From the NCBI GenBank assembly GCA_018292915.2, contig JACVVK020000225.1, positions 686,001 to 750,000 of the forward strand: a DNA stretch of 64,000 nucleotides, in the 5' to 3' direction. Below the pieces are notes generated by a model. That model worked only from the letters and a program-made list of their open reading frames with translations. It was not told the DNA's origin and searched no databases. Made by a program: the position numbers and the translations under genes. This DNA comes from Batillaria attramentaria (Eukaryota; Mollusca; Gastropoda; Batillariidae). Within the stretch, counting starts at the first letter, position 1; each line of letters begins with the position of its first letter. Below are positions 53,065 to 64,000 of this stretch, in pieces.

Positions 53065-53518
53065 TGTACCGCGTACTGAGCAGACGACGTTATTTGGTTG
53101 TGGACTGAAGACCAGCTAGACGGCGCTGATTGTTGGCTAGTTTCTCAGTTCAGATTTGTCGACTACCAGTCTGTTTAGGAACGGAACGAACAAAGAAACT
53201 CGTGTTTCTCTAATATTAGAAGCAACAAAGTCACGAAAACGGTTGGCCGCGATGGTCAAATGAAGCGGCATTCTTCTACATGTACCTGACAAATAGCCTT
53301 ACACTCGGAGATTCGAAAGCGGCAGTTTTTTTCATTCTCAGCGGCGCTACAAACATGGTAGATAGACTGACTAATCAGAGGCCTGTCGGCACAGGGCGGG
53401 CCTAATAGCGCATGTAGACAACAGGTACGTGCGCTTGTTCTATTTATAGAGCAGTTCTAAGATTACACCCAAAGGTGAAAAAAAATATTGGGCGTATTTA
53501 CATTTAATCAGTACGTGA

Positions 53519-53630
<112 letters not shown>

Positions 53631-53859
53631 GCCGAAGAGAAGCTAAGAACAACTATATGAAGCCTTCACGGGGTGCAGTCAGCATAGGAGCAAGTGTTTC
53701 TGGGGCTACTGACTCCGCTTCAAACTTTTCGACGATGGCGGACTGATCTCACGTAAAGCCCTATGTCTGAAATATGACCATTGCACACGTGTTTGCATTG
53801 TTGTAACGCGTTAGTCAGTGTGGTTGTCTGGTTCATAAACGACTGACCGCTTTCTCAGT

Positions 53860-54045
53860 CTCATGCCGAAGTCCGCTGGAAACACTCGGTGATACCGGCT
53901 CTAATTTGAAAATGGAAACACTCAGTCGGTGCCACTTTTTAAAAACTACTTTATTGTCCCTTTCGTGAAATTCAGTCGAGCTGCTTCCTCCTGGGGAAAC
54001 GCGTCGCTGCAGTGCAGCACCACCCAATACCTATCCTGTCCTGAC
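53860..54045. repeat. Composite dispersed repeat
   Basis: The left part is the reverse of 6600-6735. The right part (CTACTTTATTGTCCC, GAAATTCAGTCGAGCTGC, CACCCAATACCTATCCTG) matches 59326-59430. Confidence 0.6.
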
Positions 54046-54595
54046 CACGATACTTGTTAAGACGGGGTAGCACCGGAAAGACTGGCTCGACTTGCGTCCG
54101 TTTTGACTTCACCACACGTGCACAAGACCTGCTAATTACTCCTGGCATGAACATCGACCAGCTGCCCACAATAGACAGAAATAGATTCGTATAATGGGCT
54201 GGAAACAGCGAGAACCCTCATGTTGACTAGATCTGAGAAGCAAAACAAGGAACTGACGCACAAGCCACAGGTAGCCACAGACATAGCAGCGGTCTATGGC
54301 CCAGGATGAAAGCGGCAGGCTTGGTGGCAGGCTGTGAGTATAAATGAAATAAACCCGAGGGGGTGGGAGGTTGACGGGTAGGGGGCTGATGAAGAGAGTT
54401 TTTTGTGTGACGTCTGCCCGCTGAGATGTGAATGGAGAAATCAACCGGTCTTCTACTGTGCCTATATCACAAACAGCTTGGAAGGCCGCACTGACTGGGC
54501 GGAAATCGTTCAACATCAGTAACAGTTTCAGTGCTGCGTCAGTATTGACGAGGAACTGTTGTGCGCACTTGAAATGCCGGCATGGACACTTCTTT
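54046..54595. other. Non-coding stretch
   Basis: No exon or repeat identified. Confidence 0.4.
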
Positions 54596-54597
54596 GA

Positions 54598-54827
54598 CAT
54601 CATCATCATCATCATCACTGATCATCCATAATAACGACAGCAACAGCAACACAACAACAACAACAACGTGACAACAGCTGACAAGAAAAAATGACAGACA
54701 CAGCAGCGGCAGCAGCAACAGCTGCAACAACGACAACGACAACAACAACAACAACAACTTCAACTGAGACAACAACTGACTGACAAGAAAAAAAAATGAC
54801 AGATACAGCAGCAGCCTGCAACAACAA

Positions 54828-54865
<38 letters not shown>

Positions 54866-54870
54866 ACACT
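54598..54870. repeat. (CAT)n, (AAC)n and (CAG)n triplet-rich tract
   Basis: CAT triplets at 54598-54617, then two related blocks of CAA/CAG triplets each introduced by GACAAGAAAAAATGACAGA-like sequence (54676 and 54781), i.e. a degenerate ~105-bp tandem duplication. Confidence 0.8.
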
Positions 54871-54879
54871 ACCCGGCCA

Positions 54880-55570
54880 AAACTGAAATCCTGAGTTATT
54901 TTCAGCTTAAATAACTGGTAACTCTGTATCATACAGAGAATATTAGAGTATTAGGATACCGTGCACGCAGACTGGATACTGACGATACGATGCTCTTAAC
55001 TCTACGCTACTCGGCGGCTATGGCTGAAACACTACACTGACATTGTACTGCCCCAAGTTCCAAAGCCGCGATATAATGGGTCTGTATGAGCCGGCATACC
55101 GTCGAAACCTGCACTTCTATTCATGTCAGTTCCTCAGCAGAACTGACGCGGGGAGACGGATGCCTGCAATTTCTGCTTCCCGCTTTCTGCCAACACAAAG
55201 CTCACTCCCGCAGAAAGCGCCGACTGATTTCGGTCTTTACAAGGGGCTATCAGTCTCTATCTCTATCTGCTCGCCAAGTGCGCGATTAGCCCGCGTATCC
55301 CACCTGCTCGTGCTTAACCTAGCGTAGTATGTAGTGATGTGCCGTGTTTATTTTGGGTAATTTAGCCCACACGCGCGGAGATACGTGGGTCCGGCCGTCA
55401 CTGATGTTGAATAACTGACTACCGAAGGGAAACAAAAACAACATGGCTTTACACGTGTTTTCGTGCTGTATCAGTTTACATCACGTGTTTCTACTTTCTA
55501 GCTCCGTGACTGACTAAAACTGACGTAGCCCCCCCCCTCGCCCCCCCCCCATCCCCCCACGCCAGCCATT
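54880..55570. other. Non-coding stretch
   Basis: No exon or known repeat seen; C-runs at 55530-55560. Confidence 0.4.
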
Positions 55571-55573
55571 TAA

Positions 55574-55735
55574 GTAGGGGAGTCGGGATAGCCGCGAGCA
55601 GTATATATAGTGATACACTTTCAATGCTCGGGTCGTGAGTTTGAGTCCCGGCCGGGAGCCAAATGTTAACTTTTTCCTCGTTGCTCAGTCCTTACGGTGG
55701 TGAGAAAAGGACGTTAAACCCACATCCAACCACCC
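55574..55735 (+). mobile_element. SINE-A copy, old
   Basis: Degenerate head, then ATGCTCGGGTCGTGAGTTTG, GTCCCGGCCGGGAGCC and AAAAGGACGTTAAACCC. No target-site duplication is readable. Confidence 0.8.
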
Positions 55736-55743
55736 CCCTCCCT

Positions 55744-55814
<71 letters not shown>

Positions 55815-55815
55815 T
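55744..55815. repeat. (TCAA)n microsatellite
   Basis: About 70 bp of TCAA tetramers ending CTTTATCATCCCAGAGGG, a motif reminiscent of the TTTATTAATCCCTTAGGGAC string at 27422-27443, which may be the 3' end of another retroposon. Confidence 0.85.
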
Positions 55816-55972
55816 TTATCATCCCAGAGGGAAATTTGAGTGTGGTGGACACACAAAACAATCATCATTAGTACACATCAAAATGCACATACAATAAAAC
55901 ATAATAAGCACTGCAATTAAAATAGAGATTTCTATGAATCACATAAAAGCATACCCTCTCACTCACCCCCCC

Positions 55973-55973
<1 letters not shown>

Positions 55974-56039
<66 letters not shown>
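55974..56039. repeat. (CA)n microsatellite
   Basis: About 66 bp of CA. Confidence 0.95.
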
Positions 56040-56041
<2 letters not shown>

Positions 56042-56624
56042 CCCCGGCTACCCCTGCTCTTTCTAGTAAGTACTGAGGCGGGTTGATTTCTAAGAAGCCG
56101 TAAAACATACTGAAGACAGTGGGAATGTCCGAATGAAGCAGTAGAGCTTCATTAGTAGCACCCTTCCTCCCCCCCAGCCACCGACCCCTTCCCTCTTTGA
56201 TCGAAGGTTTCCGTCACGGATGAGATTAATACCGAGATTCAGTATCAGCAAACTGATTCCGGCCGGGACCCGGGATCAGAAAGCACTAGACTGTGACATG
56301 CAAAGCACAACCGATGTTTCGATCAACGTTAGACTGCCAAGACTCGAAGGTTACAACGGAAGACGCCAATGGCAAAATACTCGTAAATCTTATAATGTTC
56401 TTTGGCCTCCAGGCAGGTTCTTAGGGTTGTTCCGCCGGGGGAAGATCGGGCTTAGTTTAAAGGCTCATTTTCTGTCAATTCTAAGCTAACACGTCGAGCT
56501 CCTTTGGTAGTGAGGCTGTTTACATTTGCCAAGTTTACCGGGCTGTACCCGGGTTGAAAAAAAAATGGTAGCATTAGCCCCTTCAGGATGTTTAGGCTCA
56601 CATATTGTTCTGAGCACGCCAAGC

Positions 56625-56787
56625 CCTAACATGGAACCCGCAGGGGAAGAGGAAGAGAGGCCGATCTCGCAACAGCTGGAGGCGGGACACTGAGGCAGAG
56701 CTATGTAAGAGTGGCAAGAGAAGCCCAGAACAGAGTGCGATGGCGAAGGGTCGTCGGTGGCATATGCTCCACTTGGAGCCATGGGCC

Positions 56788-56851
<64 letters not shown>
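56625..56851 (+). pseudogene. 3' end of a non-LTR retrotransposon with (AAGT)n tail
   Basis: One frame gives GRSRNSWRRDTEAELCK (about 56660-56712); after a +1 or -1 shift another gives REAQNRVRWRRVVGGIC and stops at 56788. These fit the conserved C-terminal end of LINE reverse-transcriptase ORFs (the RGRPRNSWRRD and AQDRxxWRxLV pattern). An (AAGT)n tail follows at 56789-56851. It is 5'-truncated and frameshifted. Confidence 0.75.
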
Positions 56852-56852
<1 letters not shown>

Positions 56853-57025
56853 GTTCCGAGTTGTTTTGGTGTTGTCTAGCACCACACCACTAAAACACTT
56901 GCACGAATACATGGTTTGCGTTCAGCTGGTTGAAGCCAAAACGCAGCAGCCGGCGACTGTGTCGTAGCGACACTCGACCTTGTAGCTCACTGAGTCCGAG
57001 CAGCCGACAAGGGTGGTTACGTTTT

Positions 57026-57358
57026 TATGTTGTTTCCATTACTACGTCACTAACTTTTTGACGTATGCGAGGTTCTGCATGGGTGAATAACAAGAATTCA
57101 TTCACCCATGTAGAACCTCGTATACGTCAAGAAGTTAGTGACGTCAACCATCTAGGCAAGCTATTGTGACCTCATGTGTTTGGGGTTTTGCGAGCGCAAA
57201 GAGGCACGGAAAGGGTTTCCAGTACTTTTTTAGTGTCAACATGCTCGATGTCAGAGAGCTTGCGTACGTGTGCGCGCGGGCAGTATACATGACACAACGA
57301 CCACGACGACAGCAGGTCACTGAATGGAAACAACATATTGGGCTGGTGGCCATCTTGT
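57026..57358 (-). mobile_element. Short inverted relative of the 1.88-kb unit, containing a fold-back
   Basis: The left edge TTATGTTGTTTCCATTACT and the right segment (57275-57358, ending GGTGGCCATCTTGTT) match, reversed, the two ends of the unit at 59499-61379, with the middle replaced. The centre holds an inverted repeat: arms 57044-57088 and 57100-57144 (ACGTCACTAACTT and GGTGAAT pair with their complements), 11-base loop. Confidence 0.7.
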
Positions 57359-57419
57359 TCTGATTTCCGGCGCAGTCACCTGTTTCCGTTTTCCTGTCGT
57401 GCTGATTGCTAATAGGTTA

Positions 57420-57610
57420 AAGGGTGGGGTGTGTGTCAACTACTAATATATATATATAAAGAGTTTGACTTTCACTTGGACTTCTTGATCGCACGGCCAT
57501 CGAACGTCAATGTGTTGCATTCGGAGCTCTACTAATCTCAAAGAAAATCTGTTTCGAGCTCACAGGCTCAGTCACAAGCGCAAAGGCTGTTCCATCACAG
57601 AAATTTCCCT
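57420..57610. other. Short unique-looking spacer
   Basis: TATATATATATA near 57447-57460; nothing else recognised. Confidence 0.4.
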
Positions 57611-57612
57611 AT

Positions 57613-57990
57613 ACCGGCCCCCGTAGTGTAGTGGTTAGCACTTCGGACCATGGAGACCGGGAGACCCGGGTTCGAGTCCCAGCCGAGGCAAGCGGGATTT
57701 TTCTACCCAGGTCGGCTCCTACCCAGAGCGGGTGTGCTATGGGCCCAATGGGGAGGCTGTTGCCACACAGCCGAGATTCACCCACTTCACGGGTGCGACT
57801 TTGGGGATGCTTCCCTTGGTATGACACGTCTTATGATGTGGATGATTACACGGCCGGCACCGCAGGTGCCCTAGTTCGTAGTTCCCGGGCCTGGTTAATG
57901 CCGGGATATTTATGACAGGAAGCGTGGAATGCGGCCCAAACGACACGGACCTCCATAGCATCATCTTACCATCATCCTCATCTTCATCAT
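57613..57990 (+). mobile_element. SINE-B, full-length copy with tRNA head
   Basis: The head CGTAGTGTAGTGGTTAGCAC (box A) and GGGTTCGAGTCCCAGCC (box B) is tRNA-like. The body has GGTCGGCTCCTACCCAGAG, GGGCCCAATGGGGAGGCTG, GATGATTACACGGCCGGCAC and TCCCGGGCCTGGTTAATG. The end is a CATCAT-rich tail to about 57990. A truncated reverse copy is at 28417-28705. Confidence 0.9.
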
Positions 57991-58535
57991 ATTGCATAAT
58001 AAAAATTGCCCCAGCTTCCGAGCCCTCCGTGGATTTCACCCATTACCATGGAGGAACACCACTGGGGCCGGCAAAGAGTTGTGGCAGAAAAAAAAAAAAA
58101 TCTCCCTCTACAACACCTAGAAATGGTAACACCAGTGCCTTTAAAGCCAGGCCGACTGGTATCTGCAGGCCGCCGAATAATATAGTATGCTTGCCATAAA
58201 TGAGTGGGCCAAACCGACCTCCGATATTTCTCGAGTGATCGATTAAACAATAAACTGTGATTACAGTGGCACTCTGGGGCTACGATATCCTGACACACAC
58301 GATGAGATCAGTGCAGACGCGGGAAATAAAACGAAGCCTTGTCTGTTGTCGTTAGTTGTTGTGTGGATCTGCCGAGCTGCGTGCAGCCCTGAGGATCATG
58401 GCAGGAGAGAGCTGATGTTGAACTGGGCGCCTGAGGCACATCACGAGAGCCTGTATGGACTGGAGCACTCGGAGTGTTTACGGTCTGCGTGATTATTTGC
58501 TGAATGAAGAGATGTCTTGTGCTGGTGTAAGCGAG
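57991..58535. other. Non-coding stretch
   Basis: A-run at 58088-58100. No exon recognised. Confidence 0.4.
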
Positions 58536-58539
58536 TGCA

Positions 58540-58560
58540 CACACACACACACACACACCG

Positions 58561-58610
<50 letters not shown>

Positions 58611-58612
58611 AT

Positions 58613-58642
<30 letters not shown>
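58540..58642. repeat. (CA)n(GA)n microsatellite
   Basis: CA with a CCGT break, CGTATGAAAGAG, then GA. The arrangement CA-CGTATG-GA recurs at 58848-58996, so the two tracts are probably duplicates. Confidence 0.9.
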
Positions 58643-58649
<7 letters not shown>

Positions 58650-58847
58650 AAGCAGCCGGCCTTTCAAGACTTGCCCCGCACTGAGGTTTTGCCTCTCGTT
58701 TCGGTCGAAGGCATACACCTGCGGTTCCTGAGACAACTGTGATCTCCTCAGTAGTGAGCAGGACTGAATCCGTTTGGGTGCGGATTCAAAGTTTATCCAG
58801 ATTACCTAAAATAAGCTAAATGCTTCTCCCTCCACGCTCCACACACA

Positions 58848-58867
58848 CACTGTGACACACACACCGT

Positions 58868-58903
<36 letters not shown>

Positions 58904-58907
58904 CGTG

Positions 58908-58973
<66 letters not shown>

Positions 58974-58996
58974 ATGTGAGAGAGAGAGAGAGAGAT
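58848..58996. repeat. (CA)n(GA)n microsatellite
   Basis: CA with internal breaks, CGTATGTGAGAG, then GA. Confidence 0.9.
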
Positions 58997-58999
58997 GAA

Positions 59000-59325
59000 C
59001 GAGCGTAATGGAGGGCGGTGACAGATGATCGATACAAGACCAGAAACGTTACACCAACTACACACACGGCTCTGCCCTCAGTTTTCGGGACTCACGTATC
59101 TGACTAGGACCAGTTACTAGTTAGTGAGGAGGACGCTGGGCAGTTTACAGTGTGATGGAACAGTCATACCACTTCAGCCCAGGGCTCCTTCTCAGTTATA
59201 CGTTCAACAGAAACCCTCCTCCAGGCGGCTGCAAATGGAACCGAATGACTCCGGTGGCGAGCGGTCCTTATCAGACTAGAGAGTCAGTGTAGTGGGATTA
59301 ATAAAAAATACAAAAACAAAAAAGC
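59000..59325. other. Non-coding stretch
   Basis: Nothing recognised. Confidence 0.4.
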
Positions 59326-59430
59326 AACCTACTTTATTATCGCTTTCGGGAAATTCGGGCTGCTTCCCTGAGGGGGGGGGGGGGGGTCGCCAAGGCGCAG
59401 CGCCACCCAATACCTATCCTATTGTTTTCA
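59326..59430. repeat. Dispersed repeat related to 53940-54045
   Basis: CTACTTTATTATCGC, GAAATTCGGGCTGCTTCC, a G-run, then GCGCCACCCAATACCTATCC. Confidence 0.65.
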
Positions 59431-59498
59431 ATTTTGCTGGTGGAGGAAAGCCGGATAACCCGCAGAGAAATCCCCGATGAGCAGCCCGGTAGCCAGGA

Positions 59499-59591
59499 AA
59501 CAAGATGGCCACTGACCAGCCCAATATGTTGTTTCCATTTAATCACCTGCTGTCGTCACGGTCGTTCTTTTGTAATGCCATGTATTCGGGA

Positions 59592-59657
<66 letters not shown>

Positions 59658-59667
59658 TACACACACA

Positions 59668-59718
<51 letters not shown>

Positions 59719-60036
59719 GAAACAACTGACCGGGCTTGTCAGACCAATCTTTGTTTTGGAAGAGAGACGTCAAGTTGTTTTCTTTGAAATCTATGACGTT
59801 TTCCTCATTGGGATGACGCATAATACATTTGACGTAATAACTTTGACTCGGATACAATTCTTGCAATGAAAGCAGCCCCATGAAAATTGAAGTGTTGCTG
59901 CTGCGCAGTGTAAAGATCGAATTTATACCGGCTCAATGTGTTTAACAGACAAGTCTGCGCGGCGAACGTTTTTTTTCACTATGTGTTATGTCTGCTGCGC
60001 GCGCGCGCACACAGACACACACAGACATACGCGCGC

Positions 60037-60081
<45 letters not shown>

Positions 60082-61379
60082 GACTTGCGCGAGCCGCGTT
60101 TGTGCATGTGCTCCATTGAGACCTATGTGGTGTTCTCTCACTCTACTATGCTATTGAGTGAGAGTCAGTGGGAAAAACAAAGCTCACTACATCAATGAAA
60201 CTCCCGCTTTCCCCGTCTACAAATAGAGAACTTCTGAAAAGTGACGACACACCCCCACGTCAATCAAACATGACGTCGGCAAACTGACGCTGATACAGTT
60301 TTGCGTCAGTGCGCGTGTGCCTTTTCTGCGATGTTTGTGAGGCGTGTGGCTTGTGTAAAGGAAATGTGCTTCGAGTACAAATTTTCGAGTCAACTGACGA
60401 CAACGGCTGCAGTGAATTTTTCTAATTTTTTTGTATATTTTTTATGGCACCCCAGGCTCATTATCTATGTATAGTAGGAGCGATTTTGAGATCTAAAGTG
60501 TGTTCACCAGCACTTTCATCAGGTACGGCTTACGCCAAAAGTATAAAAGCGACAACCTCCAAAATTCACTCAGTTGAGAGTCCGTATTCATGCTATCTAT
60601 GTCCCAAAAGTGGAGTGGTTTAGGTAAATATTACGCCTTTAAACGCCAGAAAGCCACTTTTTTTGAAAAGGGCGATAACTCGCAAATCATGTGTGCAATC
60701 GTACCTGGATCGGGCCGTCTATTCAACAATCTTGATTCATTTAGAAACCCCAAATTTGAAATCGATCGGTTCAGTATTTTCGGAGAAATAGGCATCTGAA
60801 CTGGGTTCACATGCAATGTCAACTCAGGCTCGGTTTACATGAAAACTATAAGAGCGACCATTTTCTAGTAGTGACTCTGTTCAGAGTCCGTATTCAAGCT
60901 ATCTACTGCCAAAAAATTGAGTGATTTAAATAAATATTACGCCTGTACACGAAAGACAACCAACTTGTCTCAAAAGGGCGATAACTCCCAAATCACTTAA
61001 GCAATCATCACACGCTTGAATCGTCTAATGTAACGTTTTGATATATTTGGATACCCCAAATTTGAAGCCATTCGGTTGAGTATTTTCGAAGAAACGGGCC
61101 TGGACACAATTCACACACACACAGCCGCACGCACACACGCACACATGCACACACATCCGCACAGACGGCACTCACTGAGGAGGAGAAGTGCGTTCGGAAC
61201 ACCATACGCGTCAGCATCGATGACGCAAGTTTTCTTACGTCATTGTCAGAGTTACACTTGCAAAATCGTCTCTGCGGGAGATCGGCAGTGACGTGCGTTT
61301 GTACCACAGATGCTTGCCTATGAACGTGGAAATTTTAGCCCGTCCTATTATGTTGTTTCCATTACTATGGAAACAACAT
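59499..61379 (+). repeat. 1.88-kb tandem duplication, unit 1
   Basis: Starts AACAAGATGGCCACTGACC and ends with a palindrome (61349-61380). It holds (CA)n(TC)n at 59596-59713, (CG)n/(CGCA)n at 59998-60080, and an internal diverged ~300-bp direct repeat (blocks GGCGATAACTC, AAACCCCAAATTTGAA and GTATTTTCGGAGAAA, at ~60540-60800 and ~60840-61100). The longest frame (69 codons, 60590-60799) has no recognisable domain. Confidence 0.92.
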
Positions 61380-61472
61380 AACAAGATGGCCACTGACCAG
61401 CCCAATATGTTGTTTCCATTTAATCACCTGCTGTCGTCACGGTCGTTCTTTTGTAATGCCATGTATACGGGA

Positions 61473-61547
<75 letters not shown>

Positions 61548-61880
61548 CTCTCTCTCTCTCTCAATGGAAACAACTGACCGGGCTTGTCAGACCAATCTTG
61601 GTTTTGGAAGAGAGACGTCAAGTTGTTTTCTTTGAAATCTATGACGTTTTCCTCATTGGGATGACGCATAATACATTTGACGTAATAACTTTGACTCGGA
61701 TACAATTCTTGCAATGAAAGCAGCCCCATGAAAATTGAAGTGTTGCTGCTGCGCAGTGTAAAGATCGAATTTATACCGGCTCAATGTGTTTAACAGACAA
61801 GTCTGCGCGGCGAACGTTTTTTCACTATGTGTTATGTCTGCTGCGCGCGCGCGCACACAGACACACACAGACATACGCGC

Positions 61881-61941
<61 letters not shown>

Positions 61942-63214
61942 GACTTGCGCGAGCCGCGTTTGTGCATGTGCTCCATTGAGACCTATGTGGTGTTCTCTCA
62001 CTCTACTATGCTATTGAGTGAGAGTCAGTGGGAAAAACAAAGCTCACTACATCAATGAAACTCCCGCTTTCCCCGTCTACAAATAGAGAACTTCCGAAAA
62101 GTGACGACACACCCCCACGTCAATCAAACATGACGTCGGCAAACTGACGCTGATACAGTTTTGCGTCAGTGCGCGTGTGCCTTTTCTGCGATGTTTGTGA
62201 GGCGTGTGGCTTGTGTAAAGGAAATGTGCTTCGAGTACAAATTTTCGAGTCAACTGACGACAACGGCTGCAGTGAATTTTTCTAATTTTTTTGTATATTT
62301 TTTATGGCACCCCAGGCTCATTATCTATGTATAGTAGGAGCGATTTTGAGATCTAAAGTGTGTTCACCAGCACTTTCATCAGGTACGGTTTACGCCAAAA
62401 GTATAAAAGCGACAACCTCCAAAATTCACTCAGTTGAGAGTCCGTATTCATGCTATCTATGTCCCAAAAATGGAGTGGTTTAGGTAAATATTACGCCTTT
62501 AAACGCCAGAAAGCCACTTTTTTTGAAAAGGGCGATAACTCGCAATTCATGTGTGCAATCGTACCTGGATCGGGCCTTCTATTCAACAATCTTGATTCAT
62601 TTAGAAACCCCAAATTTGAAATCGATCGGTTTAGTATTTTCGGAGAAATAGGCATCTGAACTGGGTTCACATGCAATGTCAACTCAGGCTCGGTTTACAT
62701 GAAAACTATAAGAGCGACCATTTTCTAGTAGTGAATCAATTCAGAGTCCGTATTCAAGCTATCTACTGCCAAAAAAAATTGAGTGATTTGAATAAATATT
62801 ACGCCTGTACACGAAAGACAACCAACTTGTCTCAAAAGGGCGATAACTCCCAAATCACTTAAGCAATCATCACACGCTTGAATCGTCTAATGTAACATTT
62901 TGATAAATTTGGATACCCCAAATTTGAAGCCATTCGGTTAAGTATCTTCGAAGAAACGGGCCCGGACACAATTCACACACGCACACACATCCGCACAGAC
63001 GGCACTCACTGAGGAGGAGAAGTGCGTTCGGAACACCATACGCGTCAGCATCGATGACGCAAGTTTTCTTACGTCATTGTCAGAGTTACACTTGCATAAT
63101 CGTCTCTGCGGGAGATCGGCAGTGACGTGCGTTTGTACCACAGATGCTTGCCTATGAACGTGGAAATTTTAGCCCGTCCTATTATGTTGTTTCCATTACT
63201 ATGGAAACAACATA
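61380..63214 (+). repeat. 1.88-kb tandem duplication, unit 2
   Basis: Near-identical to unit 1 over its whole length. I see only scattered single-base differences, microsatellite length changes and a deletion of about 28 bp in the CA/CGCA-rich stretch near 62974. It ends in the same palindrome (63183-63214). Confidence 0.92.
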
Positions 63215-63239
63215 AAAACGGTGTAACAAAGTTATATCA

Positions 63240-63355
63240 CCGATCGACCTGGTCTCGAACCGGCCACGCTTCCTCGCCGTGACATTGGTGACGGCCGTTC
63301 AGTAGCACAGCAGCTAAGTCCGACGCGCTACCTATTAGACCACCGCTCATTTAGA
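63240..63355 (-). mobile_element. tRNA-like segment, probable SINE head
   Basis: In reverse: GAGCGGTGGTCTAATAGGTA, GCGCGTCGGACTTAGC and GGCCGGTTCGAGACCAGG, i.e. box A and box B-like blocks, but more widely spaced than in a tRNA. No second copy was found. Confidence 0.35.
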
Positions 63356-64000
63356 GTCCTTGCTTCACATCAGTCCAGCTTTAGTTTTTCTCGTGGGGTG
63401 TCACGGTCCGTGCATTTTGAAGTCAGTGCCGTTTGGAACTACACAGGCAAAACCTTTGCTTTGGAACTGATTTGAGGCCGGCCAGTGGGTTGAGGCATTT
63501 CAGTTTTCCCACACTGACTGACAGTTGAGAACGGGGTCCAGAACTGACCACGGCTTCACAATGAAAGGTCAAGCAACGTATGACAGAGTTGAGATGGTCA
63601 CATTCTTTTTCAGCGCCCGGTGTGCATGACCTACGCCCAAATATATTTAGCACAGTCAGACACACCTCACTTTCAGAACCTGTACGTAACAGAAGTTATT
63701 GCCTGTAAGTAAGCATCACGTACTAGACAACTTGCATGGCATGTGTTTCGCGGGCCTTCATGTCAGCATCAATAATAATAATAATAATAATCGACTTCGA
63801 CTATAGTTCTGCGCCGACAGTGTACTCAAGGCCAGTTGTCTCAGACGACAGCAGCACTACTCGAGTACTTCGTGCTAAATACCCTTTCCCCCCTTCCATC
63901 GCCCCCCCCCCTCCCCTCCCCTCCTCCATCCCCCATCCCCACCGCCTCATCACCAGACGTCCCTTTATTTTGTTGAAATTAACCATCGACGAAAGACATG
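63356..64000. other. Non-coding stretch to window end
   Basis: (AAT)n at 63772-63791 and a C-rich tract at 63886-63935. No exon recognised. Confidence 0.45.

Larger units (their letters stand above)
52317..53290 (+). repeat. Dispersed repeat E, copy interrupted by a MITE and a SINE-A
   Basis: Homologous to 9783-10110 on both sides of the insertions. Left part GCATCAGAATCAGTCACTTG, middle GCTGTGACTCTGGTCGGCG, right GTACTGAGCAGACGACG and AAAGTCACGAAAACGG. Confidence 0.8.

Noticed and set aside
57613..57690. Genuine tRNA genes at 57613, 33995-34068, 27107-27184 and SINE-A heads
   Set aside because: Each is followed by a shared SINE body and simple tail, and clover-leaf stems pair poorly. They are tRNA-derived promoters of retroposons.
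60590..60799. 69-codon frame repeated at 62450-62659 as a conserved small gene
   Set aside because: It is identical because the whole 1.88-kb unit is a recent duplication, not because of selection. The internal ~300-bp repeat copy does not keep the frame.

Overview
The window is animal nuclear DNA. Protein-coding genes are split by GT-AG introns, intergenic space is dominated by very long (CA)n, (GA)n and (AAAC)n microsatellites, and several tRNA-derived SINE families and small inverted-repeat (MITE-like) elements are present. The best guess is a marine mollusc, probably a gastropod. That is an inference from the repeat style (including a recurrent GGGCGATAACTC-type motif) and from gene content; no single sequence proves the species. 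Only about 4 kb of the 64 kb is recognisable coding sequence.

Layout. 1-11 kb: repeats only (SINE-C copies, a 359-bp MITE, an inverted tRNA-like pair, microsatellites, a ~170-bp satellite). 11.1-12.1 kb, minus: an intronless RING plus TRAF-type zinc-finger E3 ligase gene, flanked by several unrelated tandem repeats. 12.1-26.5 kb: no convincing gene, but many minisatellites, a 640-bp A/C-only tract, a hAT-like MITE and one weak candidate ORF at 14.5 kb. 26.6-27.7 kb, minus: two exons of a short, single-domain, bacterial-type L-asparaginase. 30.8-36.95 kb, plus: a complete nine-coding-exon KLHDC3 gene, which encodes a kelch substrate receptor of CUL2 ubiquitin ligases. Its last intron carries a 19-copy 45-bp minisatellite. 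44.3-51.9 kb, minus: the 3' eight coding exons of an AMPA/kainate-like ionotropic glutamate receptor (iGluR), from the start of the ligand-binding domain through M1, pore, M3 and M4 to a C-terminal PDZ-ligand-like tail. Its amino-terminal domain exons are not recognised in the window. 52-64 kb: repeats, including a LINE 3' end, a second SINE family, a fold-back element and a nearly identical 1.88-kb tandem duplication.

The genes do not form one pathway. KLHDC3 and the RING protein both belong to ubiquitin signalling. KLHDC3 and the receptor are convergent; the asparaginase and KLHDC3 are divergent. The most interesting points are a tryptophan at the Q/R site of the receptor's pore loop with a degenerate M3 gating motif, transposable elements abutting several splice sites, nested TTAA-target MITEs whose empty site is preserved in a paralogous copy, the intron-bearing asparaginase, and the young tandem duplication bounded by a 32-bp palindrome. 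Exon boundaries were assigned by eye from GT-AG sites, reading-frame continuity and remembered family patterns.
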